Below are positions 8,525 to 16,560 of a stretch of 64,000 nucleotides of DNA, piece by piece. A model generated the notes under the pieces. That model worked only from the letters and a program-made list of their open reading frames with translations. It did not search any database and was not told the origin of the DNA. The translations under genes and the position numbers were made by a program. Position 1 is the first letter of the stretch. Each line of letters begins with the position of its first letter. The DNA comes from Enterobacter asburiae (GTDB lineage Bacteria; Pseudomonadota; Gammaproteobacteria; Enterobacterales; Enterobacteriaceae): positions 2,480,001 to 2,544,000 of the forward strand of contig NZ_CP102247.1 of NCBI RefSeq assembly GCF_024599655.1, written 5' to 3'.

Positions 8525-9376
8525 CTGCGAAGGCGTCATGCCCGTCGCGCTGCGAAAGCGGTTGCTGAAGTGGCTGGCGGAGTTAAACCCGCAGGCAAGG
8601 GCGATGTCCGTCAGCGGCGTCGAGGTGTGCTGCACCAGGGCCTTCGCTTTTTCCATTCGCCTCTGCATCACGTACTGATGCGGCGCCAGCCCCGTCGACT
8701 GGCGGAACATGCGGGCAAAATGGTATTCGCTGAGGGCGGCCTGCGCCGCCAGTTCAGCCAGCGTCAGGGGCTGGCCCAGGTTCTCTTCGATAAAGGCCAG
8801 CACGTTGCGCAGCACGAATGGCGATAGCCCGCCGGTGACGACCGGCAGCTTCCACTGAACGTTAGAGTAATTTTGCAGCAGATGGGTCAGGAGCAGCGTA
8901 GAGGCCGTGCTCAGGGTGAGCTGGTTGGCGTGCTGCTGCCAGTCGCAGCCGAGCAAAAACTGACGATACAGCGCGGTGATCTTCGGATCGCTACCAAAAA
9001 TGCGCTCGTCCAGCGTCAGCGAAAGCGGCCGCTTGTCCCAGATCTTTTCCCCCACATCGCGCAGATGTTCATCGGTGCAGTAGAGATGCACAAACGACAG
9101 GTCGTCACGGATATCCCATGTCGATTCGCTCTCTTTTGGCATCAAGCAGAAACGGTCCGGTCCCCCGCCGTTCTTCCAGCCGCCCGGCGTTTTTTGATAG
9201 CTTTCGTAGCCGTCCGCCACGTACAGGCTGAGGGTATGATGGTTGCTTTTTACCGTGATCGTATCGTGCTTGTTGTACCACGCTGCCAGCTGAATGCCCG
9301 AATTCAGCGAGACGGTTTCCCGCAGGACCGCATTCTGTTGGCAAAGCGTTTCAAAGGTATCGTAAGCGTGAGACAT
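8504..9376 (-). CDS. AraC family transcriptional regulator
   Basis: 290 residues. A cupin-like N-terminal sensing half is followed by an AraC DNA-binding half (about residues 190-287), with helices in LTLAELAAQAALSEYHFARM and TDIALACGFNSASHFSNRFR. The N-terminal WDIRDDLSFVHLYC region resembles the effector domain of AraC regulators acting on small aromatic or amine ligands, but no ligand can be named. It is divergent from the EamA transporter (175 bp between starts), its most likely target. Its 3' end overlaps the end of ydcO by 21 bp on the other strand. Confidence 0.87.
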   Translation of the reverse strand: MSHAYDTFETLCQQNAVLRETVSLNSGIQLAAWYNKHDTITVKSNHHTLSLYVADGYESYQKTPGGWKNGGGPDRFCLMPKESESTWDIRDDLSFVHLYCTDEHLRDVGEKIWDKRPLSLTLDERIFGSDPKITALYRQFLLGCDWQQHANQLTLSTASTLLLTHLLQNYSNVQWKLPVVTGGLSPFVLRNVLAFIEENLGQPLTLAELAAQAALSEYHFARMFRQSTGLAPHQYVMQRRMEKAKALVQHTSTPLTDIALACGFNSASHFSNRFRSATGMTPSQLRAASA

Positions 9377-9550
9377 AACCGTTAGCGCGTGATTAACTGG
9401 AATATCAGTCTAAGAAGAGTTGTCTCCCGTTGCCAGTCCCCGCGTAAGAAAAAAGCGCAAGATTTTGCAAGTCACCCGCAAGCCGATGAAAGCCCGTCGC
9501 GGATCTCAGCGTCATACTGCGGGCTTCCGTGGTTTGAGAAGAGAAAAAGT

Positions 9551-10447
9551 ATGAACGCATTATTATACGGACTGGTGGTGGTTATCTGGGGAACCACCTG
9601 GATTGCGATTTTCCTCCAACAGGGTCCCGTAGCCGCGCCCGTCTCTATTTTCTGGCGTTTCGCCGTCGCCAGCCTCACGATGATGGTGGTGTTAGTCGCC
9701 CTGCGCCGCCTGCGCAAGCTGGCGCTGCGGGATCACCTCTATTGCATGCTCCAGGGATGCTGCGTTTTCTGCTTTAACTTCTGGTGCTTTTACGCCGCAG
9801 CCTCGCACATCAACACCGGGCTGGAATCGGTGATCTTCTCCATGGCCGTGCTCTATAACGCCATTAACAGCTTTATTTTCTTCGGGCAGCGCCCGCCCGC
9901 GCGGTTCTGGACGGCGGCGGCACTGGGGCTGGTCGGGATAATTACCCTCTTCTGGGACGATCTGCTGGCCAGCGGCTGGAGCGCGTCGCTCCTGACCGGG
10001 ATTGGTCTTTCCGCGCTGGGCACCTACGGCTTCTCGCTGGGCAATATGATCAGCATGCGTCATCAGCGCAGAGGCCTCGAAACCATGACCACCAACGCCT
10101 GGGCGATGCTTTACGGCACGCTGGTGATGGGCTGCATTGCCCTGTTCAGAGGCGACAGCTTCACGCCGGAGTGGACTACCAGCTACATTGGCGCGCTGCT
10201 CTATCTGGCCCTGTTTGGTTCGGTGATTGCCTTTGGTGCTTACTTCACGCTAGTGGGACGCATTGGCCCGGGCAAAGCGGCCTACAGTACGCTGCTCTTC
10301 CCGCTGGTGGCGCTCTCCATCTCCACGGTGTATGAAGGCTACGTCTGGCATTTCAACGGAATTATTGGACTCTTGCTGATTCTGGGGGGAAATATGGTGA
10401 TGTTTACCAAACCCGAAACCTGGTTCAGGCGCCTGCGCACGGCGTAA
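9551..10447 (+). CDS. EamA/DMT family transporter
   Basis: 298 residues with about ten membrane segments in two EamA repeats, beginning with YGLVVVIWGTTWIAIFLQQG, the usual first helix with its W-G-T/S-x-x-W/P turn. It probably exports a metabolite or amino-acid-like compound from the cytoplasm. The start is placed at 9551, just after a GAGAAGAGAAAAAGT purine-rich leader; an upstream in-frame ATG at 9389 would add 54 non-family residues. It is paired with the divergent AraC gene and ends at a bidirectional terminator. The substrate is unknown. Confidence 0.87.
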   Translation: MNALLYGLVVVIWGTTWIAIFLQQGPVAAPVSIFWRFAVASLTMMVVLVALRRLRKLALRDHLYCMLQGCCVFCFNFWCFYAAASHINTGLESVIFSMAVLYNAINSFIFFGQRPPARFWTAAALGLVGIITLFWDDLLASGWSASLLTGIGLSALGTYGFSLGNMISMRHQRRGLETMTTNAWAMLYGTLVMGCIALFRGDSFTPEWTTSYIGALLYLALFGSVIAFGAYFTLVGRIGPGKAAYSTLLFPLVALSISTVYEGYVWHFNGIIGLLLILGGNMVMFTKPETWFRRLRTA

Positions 10448-10449
10448 AT

Positions 10450-10478
10450 AAAACGGCCTGCATTACGCAGGCCGTTTT
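10450..10478. terminator. Bidirectional Rho-independent terminator
   Basis: Perfect 12-bp stem AAAACGGCCTGC 10450-10461 / GCAGGCCGTTTT 10467-10478 with loop ATTAC. A-tract and T-tract on either side let it work for the EamA gene (plus) and ydcL (minus). Confidence 0.85.
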
Positions 10479-10481
10479 AGG

Positions 10482-11156
10482 TTATTTCGCGGTCTTTTTC
10501 ACATCAAACATGGTGGCGTCCGTCGCCATATCATCAACAACCTGCTTCAGCGTCGCAAAGGTCATTGGCGTACTTTCGTTATTCAAATCTTTACCTTCGC
10601 CTTTACGCACCACCTTCATGACCGGTTTGTTGGTAGCCGCATCGATCAGCTCGCCTTCAAAGAAGAGATGCGTGTCCATGGTGCGATGCCCGGTTGCCAT
10701 CTGCGTACCCGCCACCACCAGCGCGACCGGCACCACTTCATAGAACTGCAGACCCTCTTTCTGCGAACTCACCCCGGTAATTGCACCGCGGAAAATCAGG
10801 CTGTGTTTACCCGGCGTGGTCACCACTGGCTTACGCGTACCAATAGCCGTTTTCATTTTGTTATTGGTGTAATTCAGCAGCTCATCAAGCGTTTTTTGCC
10901 CAATTTGTGTCGTTGGTTTAGGCGCAGGATAATAAGTAATCGGCGTCCAGAGAATACTGTCGTAATTAGCTTCGTTATAGGAAGGATCAACCCAACGCAG
11001 CGTTGGTTTGCCCGTCGCCGAGGTCGTTTGCTGCAAGCCTGAATAATCTTTTAAAAAGCCGGAGTATTGTTCTGGCGCGGCGACTTTTGAAGAACAGCCC
11101 GCCAACGCCAACAGACCAGTAAGCACTGCAACTTTAAAAAAAGTTTGAGTACGCAT
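10482..11156 (-). CDS. ydcL: YdcL, DUF3313 lipoprotein
   Basis: 224 residues. A lipoprotein signal with lipobox LLALAGC puts the lipidated Cys at about residue 21; the following SS does not signal inner-membrane retention, so outer-membrane anchoring is likely. The sequence SGFLKDYSGLQ...TSATGKPTLRW and the C-terminal KGEGKDLNNESTPMTF block match DUF3313 proteins and E. coli YdcL (222 residues). Function unknown. The start at 11156 (MRTQTFFKV) gives a proper signal; the longer open frame from 11249 does not. In E. coli the gene is next to tehB; here a peptide module separates them. Confidence 0.9.
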   Translation of the reverse strand: MRTQTFFKVAVLTGLLALAGCSSKVAAPEQYSGFLKDYSGLQQTTSATGKPTLRWVDPSYNEANYDSILWTPITYYPAPKPTTQIGQKTLDELLNYTNNKMKTAIGTRKPVVTTPGKHSLIFRGAITGVSSQKEGLQFYEVVPVALVVAGTQMATGHRTMDTHLFFEGELIDAATNKPVMKVVRKGEGKDLNNESTPMTFATLKQVVDDMATDATMFDVKKTAK

Positions 11157-11291
11157 GATAGTTTTCCATGTTATCTGCAAGTATGCATTTGAAGTTATAG
11201 CAAAAGACGGGCGGGTTTGTTGTGACAAAAAATGATGCGGGGAGCACAAATTGCGAAAAGACTGCCCGGCAGCGTGCCGGGCAGTGAAAAA

Positions 11292-12887
11292 TTACTGATT
11301 TATATCCAGTTGCCAGAAAAGATGTTTGCCAAACGGGTCGATTTCATAGCCCGTCACCTCCTTGCGCACCGGTTCGAAAATGGTTGAATGCGCAATCATC
11401 ACCGCGGGCATCTGGTCATGCATCATCTGCTGAGCCTCTTTATACAGCGCCACGCGTTTATCGCGATCGGTCGTTGATTTTGCTTCCGCAATAATTTTAT
11501 CGAAGGGCTTATAGCACCATTTCGCCGAATTTGAACCGCCGTTTGCCGAGGTACAGGTAAATAGCGGACCAAAGAAGTTATCGGGATCGCCCGTTGCGGT
11601 CGTCCATCCCATCAGCGCGGCCTGATGTTCGCCGCCCTTCACGCGCTTGAGGTATTCGCCCCATTCGTAGGTGACGATTTTGGTCTGTACGCCGATTTTC
11701 GCCCAGTCGGCCTGAATCATCTCCGCCATGCGTTTCGCGTTCGGATTGTACGGACGCTGCACCGGCATCGCCCACAGGTCGACGCTCACGCCGTTGGCAA
11801 AACCGGCCTCTTTCAGCAGCGCTTTCGCCTTTTCGGGATCGTAATCGTAATCTTTAAGCTCGCTGTCTGCGCTCCAGACGCCCGGCGGCAGCAGGTTCTT
11901 CGCCGCGGTGCCGGTGCCGTGGAACACCGCGTCAATAATGGCCGGTTTATTGATGGCCATCGCCAGCGCCTGACGGACTTTTACGTTATCCAGCGGCGGC
12001 TTTTGGGTATTGAAAGCCAGAAAACCGGTATTCAGCCCGGCTTTGCTCATCAGGTTGATGTCTTTGTTCGCCTTCATGCGCGGCAGGTCCGCCGGGTTCG
12101 GGAACGGCATCACCTGACATTCGTTCTTCTCAATTTTGGCAAAACGCACGGAGGCATCGGGTGTGATGCTAAACACCAGCCGATCCAGCTTCGATTTCCC
12201 CTGCCAGTAGTCGGCGAACGCCGTAAACAGGATCCGCGAATCCTTCTGATACTGCGCCAGCTTAAACGGCCCAGTGCCGATGGGCTCCATATCCACCTTC
12301 TCCGGCGTGCCCGCTTTTAGCATCGCGTCGGCATACTCCGCGGAAAGGATCGAGGCAAAATACCATGCCAGATCGGCGACAAACGGCGCTTCCGGGTGCG
12401 CCAGGGTAAAGCGCACGGTGTGATCATCAACTTTATCAATGCTGGTTATCAGGCTGCCAAACTCCAGGCTTTCGAAGTTGGAGTAGCTGCCGTTAGAGAC
12501 GTTGTGGTAGGGATGGTTCACGTCTTTCTGCCGCATAAACGAGAAGATCACGTCGTCGGCGTTAAAGTCGCGGGTCGGCGTGAAGGATTTATTGCTCTGG
12601 AATTTGACGCCCTTACGCAGATGGAAGGTGTAAACCTTGCCGTCGTCGCTGACTTCCCAGCGCTCCGCCAGGCTCGGCACCAGCTCCGTGGTGCCGGGTT
12701 TGAAATCGACCAGCCGGTTATAGACCGGCACGGCGCTGGCGTCCACGCTGGTTCCCGAGGTGTATAACTGAGGATTAAAGTTTTCCGGCGATCCTTCGGA
12801 GCAATACACCAGCGTTTTCGCGGCAACGGTGGAACTGACCGTGAGTGCAGCGAGTGCCAGCGCTAAAGTTGTGAGTTTGCTTTTCAT
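11292..12887 (-). CDS. DppA-like periplasmic peptide-binding protein, stand-alone
   Basis: 531 residues with signal peptide ending VSSTVAAK. The mature start TLVYCSEGSPENFNPQLYTSG and later VQRPYNPNAKRMAEMIQADW and MIAHSTIFEPVRKEVTGY closely follow the dipeptide-binding protein DppA (SBP family 5). No permease or ATPase genes lie beside it, so it must borrow the Dpp or a related transporter, or serve as a sensor. Two ATGs lie back to back (12890 and 12887); the second has the better 7-base spacing to AGGA. It is divergent from a PepT-like tripeptidase, which links peptide capture with peptide hydrolysis. Confidence 0.88.
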   Translation of the reverse strand: MKSKLTTLALALAALTVSSTVAAKTLVYCSEGSPENFNPQLYTSGTSVDASAVPVYNRLVDFKPGTTELVPSLAERWEVSDDGKVYTFHLRKGVKFQSNKSFTPTRDFNADDVIFSFMRQKDVNHPYHNVSNGSYSNFESLEFGSLITSIDKVDDHTVRFTLAHPEAPFVADLAWYFASILSAEYADAMLKAGTPEKVDMEPIGTGPFKLAQYQKDSRILFTAFADYWQGKSKLDRLVFSITPDASVRFAKIEKNECQVMPFPNPADLPRMKANKDINLMSKAGLNTGFLAFNTQKPPLDNVKVRQALAMAINKPAIIDAVFHGTGTAAKNLLPPGVWSADSELKDYDYDPEKAKALLKEAGFANGVSVDLWAMPVQRPYNPNAKRMAEMIQADWAKIGVQTKIVTYEWGEYLKRVKGGEHQAALMGWTTATGDPDNFFGPLFTCTSANGGSNSAKWCYKPFDKIIAEAKSTTDRDKRVALYKEAQQMMHDQMPAVMIAHSTIFEPVRKEVTGYEIDPFGKHLFWQLDINQ

Positions 12888-12928
12888 CATTTATTCCTGT
12901 CTTTTTAATTCGACGGCTAATTAATTCT

Positions 12929-12967
12929 TTTGCCATTTCATAAATAACATTAAAGTGAGATGGCAAA
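12929..12967. promoter_or_regulatory. 8-bp inverted repeat in the shared dppA-like/pepT-like promoter region
   Basis: TTTGCCAT 12929-12936 and ATGGCAAA 12960-12967 are perfect inverted copies 23 bp apart inside the 111-bp spacer between divergent starts. This fits one operator controlling both genes; the protein that binds is unknown. Confidence 0.4.
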
Positions 12968-12998
12968 CACCTGAAAAATAAATAAGGAACAAATCACT

Positions 12999-14228
12999 AT
13001 GGGCTCGCCGCTTTCCAGACAATTAACGCACCGTTTTTTCCGCTATCTCGCTATCACCAGCCAGAGCGATCCCAAAGTCAAAACCCTGCCCTCAACGCCG
13101 GGCCAGCACGACATGGCGCGCGAGCTGGCGCAGGAGCTGGCACAGCTGGGGTTAGACGACATTGTGATTGATGAATTCGCCACGGTGACGGCGGTAAAAA
13201 AAGGCAACGTGCCCGGCGCGCCGCGCATCGGCTTTATTACCCATATTGATACCGTGGACGTAGGATTATCACCGGATATTCATCCACAAATATTAAACTT
13301 TACCGGTGAAGATCTCTGTCTGAATAAAGAGAAAGACATCTGGCTGCGGGTGAAAGAGCATCCTGAAATTCTGGCTTATTCGAATGAGGAGATTATTTTC
13401 AGCGACGGAACCAGCGTATTGGGCGCGGATAATAAATCGGCGGTCACGGTCGTTATGACGGTGCTGGAAAACCTGACGGCGGAACATCAGCACGGGGATA
13501 TCGTCGTGGCATTTGTGCCTGATGAAGAGATCGGCCTGAACGGTGCAAAAGCGCTGGATCTTAAGCGCTTCGACGTCGACTTTGCCTGGACCATCGACTG
13601 CTGCGAGCTGGGGGAAATTGTCTACGAGAACTTTAATGCGGCAGCCGCTGAGATCCGCTTTACCGGCGTGACGGCGCACCCGATGTCCGCCAAAGGCGTG
13701 CTGGTGAACCCCCTGCTGATGGCGACTGACTACATCAACCATTTTGACCGCCAGCAAACGCCAGAGTGCACCGAGGGACGTGAAGGCTATATCTGGTTTA
13801 ACGGCATTCAGGCCAGCCAGAACGAGGCCATTCTTAAAGCCAATATCCGGGACTTTGACAAGGACAGCTTTGCCGCCCGCAAGCAGCAGATTGCCGACGT
13901 TGCCGCGCTGATTGCCGCCCAACATCCAACGGCCACGGTCGATTATCGCATTGAAGATACCTACAGCAATATTAGCAATGCGATTGGCGAAGACCGACGC
14001 GCTATCGATCTGATGTTTGCGGCGATGGAATCACTCGGCATCACGCCGAAACCGACGCCCATGCGCGGCGGGACCGACGGCGCGGCGCTCTCGGCAAAAG
14101 GGCTGCTCACGCCGAACTTCTTCACCGGCGCGCATAACTTCCACTCGAAGTTTGAATTCCTGCCGCTGTCGTCGTTCGAGGCGTCTTACAATACTGCGCT
14201 GCAGATCTGCCTGCTGGCCGCGCGTTAA
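12999..14228 (+). CDS. Peptidase T-like tripeptide aminopeptidase (M20 family)
   Basis: 409 residues of the M20B peptidase T family, predicted to be a cytoplasmic dizinc enzyme releasing N-terminal residues from tripeptides. Metal and catalytic motifs are visible: FITHIDTVD (His ligand and Asp), LGADNKSAV (bridging Asp), PDEEIGL (catalytic and ligand Glu), and MRGGTDGAAL. The sequence is clearly diverged from the E. coli housekeeping PepT, so this is probably a second paralogue. AAGGAAC precedes the ATG by 8 bases. It is divergent from the DppA-like gene and overlaps the convergent tehB end by 4 bp. Confidence 0.87.
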   Translation: MGSPLSRQLTHRFFRYLAITSQSDPKVKTLPSTPGQHDMARELAQELAQLGLDDIVIDEFATVTAVKKGNVPGAPRIGFITHIDTVDVGLSPDIHPQILNFTGEDLCLNKEKDIWLRVKEHPEILAYSNEEIIFSDGTSVLGADNKSAVTVVMTVLENLTAEHQHGDIVVAFVPDEEIGLNGAKALDLKRFDVDFAWTIDCCELGEIVYENFNAAAAEIRFTGVTAHPMSAKGVLVNPLLMATDYINHFDRQQTPECTEGREGYIWFNGIQASQNEAILKANIRDFDKDSFAARKQQIADVAALIAAQHPTATVDYRIEDTYSNISNAIGEDRRAIDLMFAAMESLGITPKPTPMRGGTDGAALSAKGLLTPNFFTGAHNFHSKFEFLPLSSFEASYNTALQICLLAAR

Positions 14229-14818
14229 GCGGGCTTGCGTGCCAGCATAGTGGCAAAGCGCAGCTTGATGCGGTTGCCGTTTTCATCGGTGCGGTGCAGT
14301 TCGCCAACGTCTTCGTTGTATTTGAGCAACTCCCAGCCTTCGTAGTAGTTGCTCAGCTCACCGCTTTTAAACGCAAACGGGAAGCCGACGGTGCACGGAT
14401 AATCCGCCGTGTCCATCGCGGCAACGATCAGGTTGTAGCCGCCCGGCTTTGTGCAGCGCTGCATGTTGGCGATAAGTCCCGGGATGGTTTTTGACTCCAG
14501 GAACATCAGCACCACGGTGGAGAGAATGAAATCGTATTCGCCGTCAAAACTCAGGTTGTTGAGATCTTTAACTGCCGTGTGGAGGTTATCGATCCCTTCT
14601 TCCGCCTTGATGCGCTCGATATTATCGATGCTCAGCGGGTTCTTATCCCACGCGGTCACCTCGTAACCGTTGGCCGCCAGAAAAAGGCTGTTACGGCCAT
14701 TGCCGCAGCCCAGATCCAGCGTTTTACCCGGTTTAATCTTTTGCGCACTGAACAGCACCTCTGAATGGGTGCGGGTTAAGCCATATTTCTCTGTGAAGTA
14801 ATTCTCATCGACGGTCAT
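14225..14818 (-). CDS. tehB: TehB, SAM-dependent tellurite methyltransferase
   Basis: 197 residues, identical in length to E. coli TehB. The SAM site is LDLGCGNGRNSLFLAANGY; the acceptor-side block MQRCTKPGGYNLIVAAMDTA is very well kept. TehB methylates tellurite or selenite and confers resistance when tehA is present or the gene is overexpressed. The start at 14818 follows CAGGA on the minus strand; a longer frame to 14866 has no support. The tehA gene normally just upstream is absent, since only 135 bp separate tehB from the divergent ydcK. Confidence 0.92.
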   Translation of the reverse strand: MTVDENYFTEKYGLTRTHSEVLFSAQKIKPGKTLDLGCGNGRNSLFLAANGYEVTAWDKNPLSIDNIERIKAEEGIDNLHTAVKDLNNLSFDGEYDFILSTVVLMFLESKTIPGLIANMQRCTKPGGYNLIVAAMDTADYPCTVGFPFAFKSGELSNYYEGWELLKYNEDVGELHRTDENGNRIKLRFATMLARKPA

Positions 14819-14953
14819 TATTTTTTCCTGAGCCTGCATACGTTTAAAGTGCATCCTGAATGCCATTTTAAGGCGTTTACCGTCTGGTTGCCAGTCGTTC
14901 GAAAACCGAAAAATTTGCTACGTTTAGTTATGACGCTTATCAGAGACATAAAG

Positions 14954-15934
14954 ATGAACAAATATCGCCTTAGCGACGAGACACGCCTCTGGCAATGGAA
15001 AAATGGCGACACTACCCACTCCGTCACGCTGCGGCAGATTATCGCGACAGTGGATTTTAGCGATGTGACGGCCGGTACCAAAGGCGGCTGGATTGACGAC
15101 GGGCGCGCCCTCGCGCAGGACGGCGACTGTTGGATCTACGACGAAAACAGTGTGGTATTCGCCGGTGCCGTCGTGTCCGGCAACGCGCGTCTTACCCTGC
15201 CGTGCATCGTCAGCCATGATGCCCGTATCGGCGACAGCTGCTGGCTGGACGGCGCGGAGGTCAGCCACGGGGCGCGCATAAGTGACCACGTCACCATTCA
15301 GCAATCCTGCGTGCGCGGCGAGTGCCATATTTTCGGCGAGGCTCGCGTACTGCATCACAGCGTGGTGATCGCTGCCAAAGGGCTAACGCCGGACCATGAA
15401 CAGATCCTGCAAATCTACGATAAGGCAACGGTGAGCCAGTCGCGCATTGTGCACCAGGCGCAAATCTACGGCGAGGCGATGGTCAACTTTGCCTTTGTTG
15501 AGCACCGCGCCGAAATATTCGACAGCGCCATCCTCGAAGGTAACGACGTGAACAACGTCTGGGTGTGCGACTGTGCAAAGGTCTATGGCAACGCCCGCGT
15601 GATTGCCGGTTTTGACGACGATGCCATCCCGACGGTGCGCTACAGCTCGCAGATTGCGGAGAACGCCGTGGTGGAAGGAAACTGCGTCATCAAGCACCAC
15701 GTCCTGATTGGCGGTCAGGCCTGGCTGCGCGGCGGGCCGATCATGCTGGATGACAAAGTGGTGATTCAGGGACGCGCGCGGATAAGCGGGGATGTGCTCA
15801 TCGAGCACCGGGTTGAAATCACCGATGATGCGGTCATCGAAGCCTTTGCCGGGGAGAGCATTCACCTGCGCGGCGAAAAGGTGATTAACGGCGACCAGCG
15901 CATCACCCGCACCCCGCTGCTGGGGGCGTTATAG
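14954..15934 (+). CDS. ydcK: YdcK, left-handed beta-helix (hexapeptide-like) protein
   Basis: 326 residues, the same length as E. coli YdcK. The middle is built from repeated short turns with the pattern of parallel beta-helix proteins (GNARLTLPCIVSHDARIGDS, ARISDHVTIQQSCVRGECHI, GEARVLHHSVVIA). Such proteins often resemble sugar acyltransferases, but no catalytic site is evident and the function is unknown. The start is set at MNKYRLSDE (14954), matching the family N-terminus; the frame extends upstream to 14849 without similarity. It converges on rimL with a 6-bp overlap. Confidence 0.88.
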   Translation: MNKYRLSDETRLWQWKNGDTTHSVTLRQIIATVDFSDVTAGTKGGWIDDGRALAQDGDCWIYDENSVVFAGAVVSGNARLTLPCIVSHDARIGDSCWLDGAEVSHGARISDHVTIQQSCVRGECHIFGEARVLHHSVVIAAKGLTPDHEQILQIYDKATVSQSRIVHQAQIYGEAMVNFAFVEHRAEIFDSAILEGNDVNNVWVCDCAKVYGNARVIAGFDDDAIPTVRYSSQIAENAVVEGNCVIKHHVLIGGQAWLRGGPIMLDDKVVIQGRARISGDVLIEHRVEITDDAVIEAFAGESIHLRGEKVINGDQRITRTPLLGAL

Positions 15935-16468
15935 GGTAGCGATCTTCCCGTAGATATTCACATCGTCAAAGCGACCGTTCAGGTATTCGGCTTCCCGCAG
16001 GCACCCTTCCAGCGTAAAACCGTTGCGCACGGCAACGCTGTTGCTGTGCTGATTCGCCACCCGACACTTGATCACAAAACGGCGGATCTCCCCGCGTTCG
16101 ACGTAGTAGCGCATAAACGCCTGCAGTGACCGGGAGAGAATGCCCTGCCCCTGATGGCCTTCATCCAGCCAGTAGCCGATGTACCCGGCCTTGTTGGCAG
16201 GCTCAATCGTATTGAACGACAGCACGCCAACCAGTTCATCACCAGCGAAGATCAAAAACATTTTGGCGTAGCCGCGCTGGTGCAGCATCTGGTTACTCTG
16301 CACGTTGCGGCGGGTATCTTCTTCGCTGCCCACGTGCTGCGCCCAGTCAAAGGCGGTTTGCAGAAAGGTTTTGTTTTTGACGACGAGATTGTGCAGGTCG
16401 GTGGTGTAGCGCTCTTCGACAGCGCGAAGCTCGATATCCTGGGTAACGGGGATGATTTCTGAAGACAT
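15929..16468 (-). CDS. rimL: RimL, ribosomal-protein L7/L12 serine N-acetyltransferase
   Basis: 179 residues, the same length as E. coli RimL, a GNAT enzyme that acetylates the N-terminal serine of ribosomal protein L12 to give L7. Motifs: MLHQRGYAKMFLIF, the acetyl-CoA loop DEGHQGQGILSRSL, and FVIKCRVANQHSNSVAVRNGF. The start at 16468 (MSSEIIPV) is preferred over an upstream frame that reads through a REP element. E. coli has ydcH between rimL and opgD; here only a REP pair is found. Confidence 0.9.
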   Translation of the reverse strand: MSSEIIPVTQDIELRAVEERYTTDLHNLVVKNKTFLQTAFDWAQHVGSEEDTRRNVQSNQMLHQRGYAKMFLIFAGDELVGVLSFNTIEPANKAGYIGYWLDEGHQGQGILSRSLQAFMRYYVERGEIRRFVIKCRVANQHSNSVAVRNGFTLEGCLREAEYLNGRFDDVNIYGKIATL

Positions 16469-16484
16469 ATAGTGCCTCGTCATT

Positions 16485-16546
16485 GCCGGGTGGCGGCTTA
16501 CTCTGGATGCATTTGTAGGCCGGGTAAGCGCTAGCGCCACCCGGCA
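16485..16546. repeat. REP pair (BIME-like)
   Basis: A partial unit GCCGGGTGGCGGC (16485-16497) and a full palindromic unit at 16514-16546 (TGTAGGCCGGGTAAGCG, then AGCGCCACCCGGCA). This is the classic enterobacterial REP consensus, placed between rimL and opgD. Confidence 0.85.
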
Positions 16547-16560
16547 CAATCCCACAAGGG

